Shown piece after piece: positions 29,221-37,613 of a stretch of 64,000 bases of DNA. The notes beneath the pieces are model-generated. The model was not told where the DNA came from, did not search any database, and was given only the letters and a program-made list of their open reading frames with translations. The position numbers were made by a program, and so were the translations under genes. Every line of letters starts with the position of its first letter. The first letter of the stretch is position 1. The stretch comes from Asparagopsis taxiformis (Eukaryota; Rhodophyta; Florideophyceae; Bonnemaisoniales; Bonnemaisoniaceae): the NCBI GenBank assembly GCA_030407315.1, contig JALQPE010000603.1, positions 1 through 64,000 on the forward strand, in the 5' to 3' direction.

Positions 29221-29536
29221 GTAATTGGTGATTGGTATTTTCTGAGATTCAATATTCCAATAGTTGTCCAGGATAGGGTTGTACAATGTGTTCGCATGTG
29301 AGTTCAAGTAGAGAAGAGATGAAACTATTCTGAAGCTACTAGTAGTGAGAAGGGTAGAGGATGCATGGTCACATGGAAATGACCGTTACAAAAAAGGTAG
29401 GAGAAAATCGGTCGTTTTCCGAGGATATGAGTAGAGTAGTTGGCATTATTTATTACTATTGCTAGCATTCTCGTTGCAGGAAAAGCGTTTGGAGTGACAC
29501 TCTGCGATTGGAACGAGAGGCGAAGTTTGACGGAAG

Positions 29537-31060
29537 ATGGAATCTCAGCGTCTTGAGGAAAATCCAAATGACTGCCTAGCAGGGATTATTCGAGAGGGAT
29601 TCAGGACAGTGACTGGGGAAGTTCGTCGTATTGGGGAGAGGATGGATGAAATCGACGATTATCGAACGTCCCAACGCCAGCAAATCGAAAAGCTGATGAG
29701 TCGCGTCGAGTTTATTGTAACGGAACTACAGGGTGTGAAAGACATCTGTGATGGTTTATTACAGCAGAGTCAGGGCACTTCGAAGAAGGGGATGACTGAC
29801 AAGGACAGGGACCGGTTGCGCATCTCGCAGTCAGCAGAACTATCGTTTTCTTACAATTTTCTGTGCGCAGTATTTGGAACTGTGGTACCTTTGCTGGTCG
29901 ACAAGATTGATGCTGGGGCGACAATTTACACCAACCAAGGAATCTACGACCTCCGTGGGTGCAGGCTGCTCTCTGCAATGATGTTTGCGAAGCAGAGCAA
30001 TGACAAGAGAGATGTGTTCCAATCCAACACCGAGAAGAACAACATCGAGCTTCGATTCCAAGTGGTGATGTCTCTCCTGCGGAACATTCAGAAGGAAAAG
30101 TCGGGTACAGGCCGTACAGTGGAAGGCTCGAGCTCTGGACACGATTCAAATGCGTTCAACGTCTGGAAGGAGAACAGGTACATTCCGGACAAAATAATCG
30201 AAGAAGTTGTTTATGGTGCCACTGGCGATGGCCGAAACCAGCCTGCAGGAAGCATTGACGGAGGGGCTAGGAAGCGGAGGAAAACAGATGGAAATGGTGG
30301 ACAGTTGAGCAAGCGTGAAATATCTTTGGCTGTTACGCAAGTTGCGCTGACAAAGGTGCTCGGTTTCCTGAACAAGTCTAGAGAGCAGGTGCGCCATCGA
30401 TTCCTTGTCGAACTGGGGTTCGCTCTAGTGTTGGAAACGGACGCCTCTATCACTTTCGAGTTTCCAACTCACGATCTCATTCGAGATATGGACGTTATCC
30501 CCGATACCCGTGTGACCAACGGAAATGTAAGGCCTGAGGAACGGAAAGTTGTGGATGACAAGAATTCCGAGATCATGGTACAATTCATCACTGAGCGGAA
30601 AGAAATGGTTGTCATCATTCAGTACGAAGTCGAGATATCGGGATGTGTGACCAAAAGGATGATCCGAAGGAGAATCAATATCCTGGAGGTAGCCCTGAAC
30701 ACTGCAATTGCTTTCCTTCAATGCACGAGTAGAACGTTTTTCCTGCGACGTTCCTGCAATTCACTCAGATTTGTCTATGCAATCGCTTCCGGGATTCTAG
30801 GAATTTTCAAGGTACAATCAGGTCAGACCTTCGAAGAAAGTGTACACGACGAGCTCAAACAATTAGGAAAGGCGATGTTGCCGAGTGAGCGAATCTGTAA
30901 GAGGCATCTCTGCGAAGATGTACTGACAATTACTAACGAAAAATTCGATGAACAACACTTGGAACAGCGTAGTACAGCGTTTGAGGAAGATGGCGGACAT
31001 GGAAATGAAGAAGATGGGAGTGAAAGCTACGTTGAAGTTTTCCTTGATGAGGAAGATTGA
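29537..31060 (+). CDS. Unrecognised protein with N-terminal coiled coil
   Basis: An intact 507-residue frame from ATG to TGA. I do not recognise the family. Residues 15-80 (IIREGFRTVTGEVRRIGERM ... and on through QQIEKLMSRVEFIVTEL) have heptad spacing of a coiled coil. A basic patch, ARKRRKTDG, near residue 245 could be a nuclear localisation signal. The last 35 residues are acidic. The middle has alternating hydrophobic and charged residues as in a folded domain, with no zinc or enzyme motif that I can see. It lies in the same orientation as the ParB and methyltransferase genes downstream. Length and the absence of stops make a real gene likely. Confidence 0.65.
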   Translation: MESQRLEENPNDCLAGIIREGFRTVTGEVRRIGERMDEIDDYRTSQRQQIEKLMSRVEFIVTELQGVKDICDGLLQQSQGTSKKGMTDKDRDRLRISQSAELSFSYNFLCAVFGTVVPLLVDKIDAGATIYTNQGIYDLRGCRLLSAMMFAKQSNDKRDVFQSNTEKNNIELRFQVVMSLLRNIQKEKSGTGRTVEGSSSGHDSNAFNVWKENRYIPDKIIEEVVYGATGDGRNQPAGSIDGGARKRRKTDGNGGQLSKREISLAVTQVALTKVLGFLNKSREQVRHRFLVELGFALVLETDASITFEFPTHDLIRDMDVIPDTRVTNGNVRPEERKVVDDKNSEIMVQFITERKEMVVIIQYEVEISGCVTKRMIRRRINILEVALNTAIAFLQCTSRTFFLRRSCNSLRFVYAIASGILGIFKVQSGQTFEESVHDELKQLGKAMLPSERICKRHLCEDVLTITNEKFDEQHLEQRSTAFEEDGGHGNEEDGSESYVEVFLDEED

Positions 31061-31380
31061 TAATGGAAGCGGATAAGTAAAGTTTCATAACCTTTGAAGT
31101 AAAATAATTACGACGAGGCAGACTGAGGAGAAATAGAAACCTTTAGATATGAAACTTTCTAGGATATAAGTGGAAAAGGTGCACCCTAGCATGCTACGTA
31201 CTACATGGTGTACTGGAAACAATAGCTATCGTTCTTATTTTTCAGCTCACTCTGCGACTAGAAAGCGTCATGTCTACTACGGTTAAGAGTTTTACCCTGT
31301 CATTGAGCACGCCTCTAGTAGCTTCGGGGCCTGTGCAGTCCCATCCAATGCCGTAGCTCCACCTGGCAGAGTAGTGCGGA

Positions 31381-31492
31381 AAATAATACCGGGTATTATT
31401 TTGAGGAATATTTTGCCAAGTGGAGGGCAATCATTCGTACCGACTACAGGCGATCCCTGGACGAAACCTAAGAATAATACCCGGTATTATTT
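31381..31492. repeat. Palindrome array P1 (two copies)
   Basis: The core AATAATACC-S-GGTATTATT occurs at about 31382 and 31473. Both copies are followed by the same 50 bp (ATATTTTGCCAAGTGGAGG ...), giving a period of 91 bp. It lies between the 3' ends of two convergent genes. Confidence 0.9.
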
Positions 31493-31668
31493 TCAGGGAT
31501 ATTTTGCCAAGTGGAGGGCAATCATTGTTACAGAATGCAGACAGTCCCTGGACGAAGGAAGAGGCCAGAAAGATACGGAGCATGTATCGATGGATACCAT
31601 CGACTTGATCGAGGTTGGCTAATTCTGAACAGTCGTGTAGACACATCTATGAAAGATAGAAAAACGTT

Positions 31669-32683
31669 TTATTCGGAGGCGACATCGTGTACGGTAGGAT
31701 GAGGTGCATCGACAGGGGAACTATTCTGTCCAACAATGACGTCATGTCCAATTGTGTCTAGCTCGCTGCAGATGGTGTGTCCACTGAAAATGCATGCTGG
31801 GAGGTTCAAGTATGCAGTTCCCAACACAAAATTCTTGAGAACGCGCTCGAAAGTTCCATATGGACGAGGGCCTTGAACAGGTTTCCAGGTCAGTGAGAAC
31901 GAGTTGGCCAGTTTGAAATTTTTGCTGTCCGGCAGCTCAAAGTTCTCCTGCATTTCTCGACTTGAGAGGACGCGAGCTTCCAAAGGATACGAATAGCTGC
32001 AATTGAAATAGTCGTATTCATCAGATTCTCGAGTAAGAACGACCGTACTACTCATGTTTTCAGATCTCCTGTATAAAGAGGAACCAACAAGAACAGCCTT
32101 TGTAGATGGAATAGAATCTTCTGAAGCACTGTCTGCTAGAGTTCCCAAAACTCTAATGACAGAAGATGGGTCCAGTAGCGCTTGATGAACCGCGACAGTT
32201 GAGAATCGGCCTTTCGAGGTAGGATACCTTTTGAAACAGCTTGGATATGTCCTCATTGATGCTAGGACCAGGAGGACTCTCATCGCAAACTAAGCGCGGA
32301 TCGGACTTGGATCGACTCAACAAGTTTTCTTTGCAGTCTTTTTTATGGAAACTGTCTTCACCCGCAGATGAGATCGTCTGCTCTAGTGCTAGTTGCTCTC
32401 CAAACCTCCAACGTAGCATGTTTCCAGAGTCAATGTCCAGCAGCGAATTGTTCTTGAATAATTTTGCTGTAGAGACTGACTGGTCGAAACCGTGTTCAGA
32501 TTGATATTGCAGCGTAACAAACAAGTTTCCAGTCAAACGATGTTCTCCGGAGGCGTCCGGCTTGGCAGTACTCAGAACTTTGGCGCCCCACCAAACATTT
32601 TTCTGTTTCCTTCCTCTCGTTTGTAAACTCCATTCTACTTCAATGGCTGATCCTTCGGAGACAAAGTCTGTTGGGTCTTGCAT
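31669..32683 (-). pseudogene. Unrecognised gene with Tudor-like N-terminus, one frame break
   Basis: The ATG is at 32683-32681. The first frame runs to 32153 and the second from about 32225 to 31669; one indel or a short intron separates them. The start of the protein (EVEWSLQTRG...NVWWGAKVLS...LFVTLQYQSEHGF) has the spacing of aromatic residues found in small Tudor/SH3-like reader domains, but this is a guess. The second half (TLADSASEDSIPSTKAV ... LANSFSLTWKPVQGPRPYGTF) has no motif that I recognise. It is convergent with the plus-strand gene at 29537-31060. Confidence 0.5.
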
Positions 32684-33413
32684 AATGGGTATTCCCAGGA
32701 TAAGAATGGAAGAGGTATCGACTGAGGAAACAGGAAAGATGACGAAACTGTACAGCTTGTATCCGTGTGGAATGATAGAGAGAAAATTGGTAGGTTACTA
32801 TTTTTATACTTGCATAACTCGTAACGGTTATAAATTACTAACAACTGTCCCAAGCGACATGGGAGACCAACATCGTGATGATCATCTCTCTTGAACATTC
32901 ATCACCATATAATAAAGATCTTATTCCGAGCTGCTCGAAGCCATTACCAGTAGATTGGGTGTATTTTTCGCTGTGGCAATATAACGGAACCTAGACGTGT
33001 ATTTATAAAGAGACGCAGGGATTGAGAATGATGCAGTGAAATCAATGTGTATATTTATATACTGGTTGTAAGAACGAGTCTACAAGTTCGAACAGAAGAT
33101 GAAGTCCTCTCAAGAGATTGGTTTTGAAATCTCCGATGGCAGATTTCAAACTCATCTCTCGAGGGGACTTCAAATTCAAAACAAAAATGGAAATGTCCGT
33201 TGGCGAAATAATTGTATTGAAAGGCCGCCGAAGAACCTAATTATTCCTCGTTACGTACCCTACCTAGCCAAAGTATACCTGAAAATATTCAGGTTAACTC
33301 TTTAACTGTGCATTTAAGGTTTATCAAGATTGTTGCCGAAGGTTTTTAACGGCAGGTAGGAGGGAAGATTGTTTTCTGCTGGTGGCTGATTGAGGTGAAG
33401 AATCTATTTCTCG
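32684..33413. other. Intergenic with an imperfect hairpin
   Basis: No gene is seen. At 33101-33171 arms of about 31 bp (GAAGTCCTCTCAAGAGATTG and the inverse of CATCTCTCGAGGGGACTTC) pair at about 85 percent. Part of the region is probably the promoter of the ParB gene starting at 33414. Confidence 0.6.
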
Positions 33414-35132
33414 ATGGCCTCTGAGAAGAGAAATCCGGCGAGCACCTCTCGGCGTCCCCTTCAAGGTGAGCGGCGCAATGGGCTATTGCACATCGACCCA
33501 TTCACGATCAAAAGATATGTCGAGATTGGAGAAATCGACTACAGGCACGTCGATGTTATTGCCGAGAGCATTCAGGTTTACGGCTACAATGACAACAACC
33601 CAATTACCGGTCGGATCATTGCCGGTGAGGTAGAGGTGCTGGATGGTGCGCATCGTTCGAAAGCTGTAATCAAGCTCATAGAGAACGGTGAGCTTCCGCG
33701 TGATTTCACTGTTCCTATGATTGAAGAAGAAGTCGACATATCTCCGATTACAAGTGCTGCTTTCCTTCTAGATAGTGTGAAAGCATCAAACGCGAACGAT
33801 ATGGCATCCAGGCAGAAGAGGATGACTTTCATTGAGTACCTGAATCTTACTTTGGATCTTAGAGATGGGTACTGGGAGCGAAACGCAGGTGAAAAACAAG
33901 GAAGCTCAAGCATGGTTACAATTCGCGATGTGAATATGCCATCTATTAGGCGATGGCTCGCCGTGGGATCTCAGCGCGAAGATTTGGCAGAAACTGTGTT
34001 GAGGCAGCCACAGTACGAGAGTTGCTTGTCAATTCTTCGTGTGCTTCGCCCCTACAGTCGCATAGAAGAACCCAATCCCAAAATGGTTCGCTGTCTGTGG
34101 CAGTTGTTCTGTATTGTATGGGGAAGGCCGGTGGAAGTTCAGAACAATTTTGCGATGAAGGAGTTTCCCACATCTCTCGAGAAAAGAGCATCAGTCGGCG
34201 AGCAGTTGTTTGGGATGTCTACAAGTGGTGAAATTGCTTCTCCATTGTGTCGCGAAGTCCTCACCTGTGAGTATTTTCGTTCTGGAAGAAGTGCACAGGG
34301 TAGAACATTAACAGAAGAAGACAAAGTATTTGGAATGCTGATGTTTATGATTTCATTTGTGCACATTGCCCTCACTAGACGCAGAAATGCACCCATTCGC
34401 CGGGGTAGGAAGCGTCGTAGAGCTGGGAGGGATACAGAGACTTCTACATTCGCCCCTTTCCAGCGCACAAGAGCAAACGGAGAGTCTGTGGGTGTCGTTT
34501 TGGAAAGGGTCATGTCTGCCTGGGATACAACAGCGATAATTCTGGGCTTCGAAAGCGCCTACATGATGTTTCGCCCATACATGGTTTTCGACTCTGAGAA
34601 ATTCCAATTCATCTGTCTTGCTAATCGTACTGACGGGTTGGCACATCCTGACCACTACTCATATCTTCTGCTTCCGTCCCTGGTAGTGAAAGTCCGCGAG
34701 GATGCAGGTTATCCAGGCACTTTGGATATCTCTGTTGATGCTAGGTTGAGGTCTTTGACAGAAGCCGTACTAGTGTCTGTGTATGACTGTATGACAGGCA
34801 TTGATGTATTTGGATCAAGTACGAACCAGATGGAAGGGCTGCGCACTAAATTTTTCCATCAGCCTGACCGGTTCGGATTGAACGCCTTCATCGAAGCAAG
34901 AATTGAACAATCCATCGCATTGGATGGTCACGAAAGACTCAAGGTATGGAAGAACTGGAACCGTGAAATGCGTGTGAAGCCAGTTGATGTCTGCGACTTG
35001 AAAATTCTCTACGAGACTGAACAGCGCAACGCGGCATCCAGATCTCTTTCTCGTCTTGAGTCGAATGAATCAATGCAGCACAGCACTCGCCGTTTAGGTA
35101 CAGGTGGAAGGAAACCTACCAATGACTCTTGA
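33414..35132 (+). CDS. ParB-like domain protein
   Basis: An intact 572-residue frame with an ATG at 33414. The ParB/Srx-like domain spans about residues 20-110 (IDPFTIKRYVEIG ... VIAESIQVYGYNDNNP ... VEVLDGAHRSKAVIKLI), with D77, G78, H80 and R81 of the DGxHR motif intact. The rest is mostly helical, with a basic patch (RRGRKRRRAGR) that could be a nuclear signal. The stop is a TGA, followed 18 bp later and in the same frame by the ATG of the methyltransferase gene. In the locus at 7870-10827 the same two modules form one protein, so this pair probably descends from a fused ancestor or is on the way to fusion. A role in guiding the methyltransferase to DNA is an inference. Confidence 0.85.
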   Translation: MASEKRNPASTSRRPLQGERRNGLLHIDPFTIKRYVEIGEIDYRHVDVIAESIQVYGYNDNNPITGRIIAGEVEVLDGAHRSKAVIKLIENGELPRDFTVPMIEEEVDISPITSAAFLLDSVKASNANDMASRQKRMTFIEYLNLTLDLRDGYWERNAGEKQGSSSMVTIRDVNMPSIRRWLAVGSQREDLAETVLRQPQYESCLSILRVLRPYSRIEEPNPKMVRCLWQLFCIVWGRPVEVQNNFAMKEFPTSLEKRASVGEQLFGMSTSGEIASPLCREVLTCEYFRSGRSAQGRTLTEEDKVFGMLMFMISFVHIALTRRRNAPIRRGRKRRRAGRDTETSTFAPFQRTRANGESVGVVLERVMSAWDTTAIILGFESAYMMFRPYMVFDSEKFQFICLANRTDGLAHPDHYSYLLLPSLVVKVREDAGYPGTLDISVDARLRSLTEAVLVSVYDCMTGIDVFGSSTNQMEGLRTKFFHQPDRFGLNAFIEARIEQSIALDGHERLKVWKNWNREMRVKPVDVCDLKILYETEQRNAASRSLSRLESNESMQHSTRRLGTGGRKPTNDS

Positions 35133-35150
35133 TCCCAGTATACATCCAGC

Positions 35151-36924
35151 ATGGATGGGAGGGCTTCGTCCGCAATGGACACGGTTATGCAAGATGTTGC
35201 GGAGGATACACAGTCAGCGGAGGCAGTGGGTGAGGAAGAGGGGGTACCGGATCATATTGTGCAATTGAAAAAGGTCATGAAGAGATTTTGCGTGGCTTAC
35301 AACTGTACAGCCTCGAGGTTAGTGCACCAGGTTAACACTGATTCCATTGGCATGCTTTCAGGGAATACTATTGATGGACAAGCACAACTTGTGCTCACCG
35401 ATCCACCCTTCAACACGCGGAGGGAGAAAGGCAAGACCAATTCAGAATATGATGACATTAATAGCGCAAAAATGTTTCGTACCGGAAAGGACATTTCTCG
35501 AATGCTGCGCCCTGGAGGACATGTCCTGATATTTTCCAGTATCAAACAGTTGGTTGGGTGGGGAGAAGCTCTTCAAAATGCAGAAAGCGGGGAACAATCC
35601 ATGCGTACAGACGATGTTCCTCTCATTCTAAGCCGTCGTCCCTACGTATTCATCCAAAACCCAATGAACAAATCGTGTTCATTACACAACATTCACGAGT
35701 TTGTTGTGCACAGTTTCAAACGTGGGATGGGAGCTGCCGCGTTTGAAATGGTTGATTATTCTTTGCATAACCGTGACCTTTCACGACATCCTGGGTACGT
35801 GAACGCAATCGACAACTGCCCGAAGCTCGGACCTCGTGAGTCATTGAACTTCGAAGACAAAAGGTTACGTGCGGAGCAGAATCCTCTGTCCATACTTCGA
35901 GAGCTTATTTCAAGGTTTTCAAAGCCAGGAGACATTGTGGTAGATCTATTCTCCGGAACGTATTCTACTGCAATAGCTTGGATGACAATGAGGGATGGTC
36001 TGTATCGCAAGTTTATTGGATGTGAAAAAGACGCCACATGCCATGGATCAGCTCAGCCGTTGTTGCTGGATTGCTTTGTTAGGCAAGGTCGAGATGGAGT
36101 TTTTGGGGAGGCAACCAAAAATGACATATCGAGTATTCTCGCTAACAAAGAATGGAATTACTCGATAAGGAGCAATGTAGGAAGTGAAAGACTTCGACAT
36201 CGAAGTGATGCGCCTGATGGATTCCCATCGGTATCTTCACTACCACTGCATATGTTGCGATTTGTCTCCTCTGTTGCGCGGGATCAAAGCATGCTCCGAA
36301 GACTTGCCGAAGTCCCAATGAATGAATGGGGCGTAGAAGATTTAGGCAAGGTTTTCTCCGTTGACCCTGAGATGATGCTTGCAGTAGATGCCTCCTTTCA
36401 CAACGTTATTGTTGCTGCATCGACAGTTCGAGAGGGAGGATTGAGGGTTTTTGCCGCAGAAGATTTAGAGAGGGGCTCTGTACCAACCAACAGTTGTTGG
36501 TTGGTACAATGGGACAATTTTATACGGGAAGATTGGGGAGAATGAACCGCAACGCAGTCGTTTGTACGGACCGGACGGGTTCGGTTGTACTGGTGAAAGA
36601 TTCCAAAACTTCAACATGGAGATGGAGACCAGTGTCATCGGAGAAGAAGCACCGGTCGACAAGATATATCTTGTACCAGCGGAATACAATGTCTGCAGCT
36701 ACCTCAACGACAGTAGGACCATTGACGGAATGGAGAGAGTTGCAAATGTGCAACGCAGAAAAAATGCGGAGTTCCGAGTTCACAAAGACGTCAATCCTAC
36801 TTGCGACTTCAAGTATGCAGTAGCAAAACCTGATCTCATCCTAGCGCAGGTTGTAGTAGATGTTCGAGCTGGGGAAGAGATATTCGTTGACTATGGATCG
36901 CGCTACTGGACTGCAGAGAAGTAG
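35151..36924 (+). CDS. DNA methyltransferase joined to a SET domain (one frame break)
   Basis: The first frame (35151-36545) holds a beta-class-like amino-methyltransferase: TDPPFN at residues 83-88 and the SAM-binding VVDLFSGTYSTA near 263-274, with LRPGGHVLIF between. After about 140 residues comes AASTVREGGLRVFAAEDLERGS, the typical beginning of a SET domain. The rest of that domain is in the next frame: WYNGTILYGKIGENEP, then NVCSYLND (for the NHSC-like knot strand) and VVVDVRAGEEIFVDYGSRYW at the end (36868-36910). The frame switches at a 28-bp near-perfect palindrome at 36480-36507. With the break, translation stops at 36545 and the SET domain is truncated. Whether this is a mutation, an insertion, recoding or splicing is open. 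A DNA methyltransferase fused to a protein lysine methyltransferase would be unusual. Confidence 0.8.
36480..36507. repeat. 28-bp palindrome at the MTase-SET frame break
   Basis: 13-bp arms starting GTACCAACCAACA flank a GT centre. The two SET half-frames join inside it. Confidence 0.85.
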
Positions 36925-37074
36925 GACAGTTTAGGCGTCCAATTACAGATATCAAGAGTACCATCAGCAATAAAAAGTCTTGCATCTGAACGCGTACAAC
37001 GTTGTAATACTACAATCTACCTGAGCGATAATAACAGACTTTCATTTCCTGAGCGGTGCGAGTCAGCCCACGCT

Positions 37075-37285
37075 AATGATAGTGCTGCACCTGGGCTTTG
37101 CCATGCCAGAATAATACCCGGTATTATTTTGGGTGTGGCCAGCCCAAGTGCAGCTCTGCCATTGGCTGTCATGAACGCAGCGGCAGCCAATGGAATTGCT
37201 GCACCTGGGCTTTGCCATGCCAAAATAATACCCGGTATTATTTTGGCATGGCAAAGCCCAAGTGCAGCCACGCTATTGGCTGCCA
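37075..37285. repeat. Palindrome array P2 (two copies)
   Basis: Cores lie at 37110-37128 and 37222-37244. The second is the centre of a hairpin at 37199-37267 with 34-nt arms and one mismatch. The arms include CTGCACCTGGGCTTTGCC and outer AGCCAAT / ATTGGCT boxes. It sits between the ends of the SET gene and POD-B. From 37286 to 37613 nothing else is seen. Confidence 0.92.
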
Positions 37286-37613
37286 GGTTTGCATCTCAAC
37301 TATAGTTAGTATACTAAATAGAACAACCCAAGACCTTGGTTACTCGAGTGATGTGGAATTGTGGCAGTCTTGCAAAACTGTGCCATGCATGTAGGAAAGG
37401 AAAAGAGATGAGTCTGTACGATGTAGGGTGGACAAGCTATGCTGGGTGAGAGGTAGAGGAACTCTAATAGTGCAGTAGACGGACCGTGCTAATATTTTCA
37501 AAGTCATGAACAGGAGTAGATTTAGTTGTGGTAAAGGAAGTATACTACCGAAGCTAGCTTAGGATTACCAGATGCTGCCTCTAGAGGGAGAGGCAAAGCA
37601 GTATTCTTGCAGA

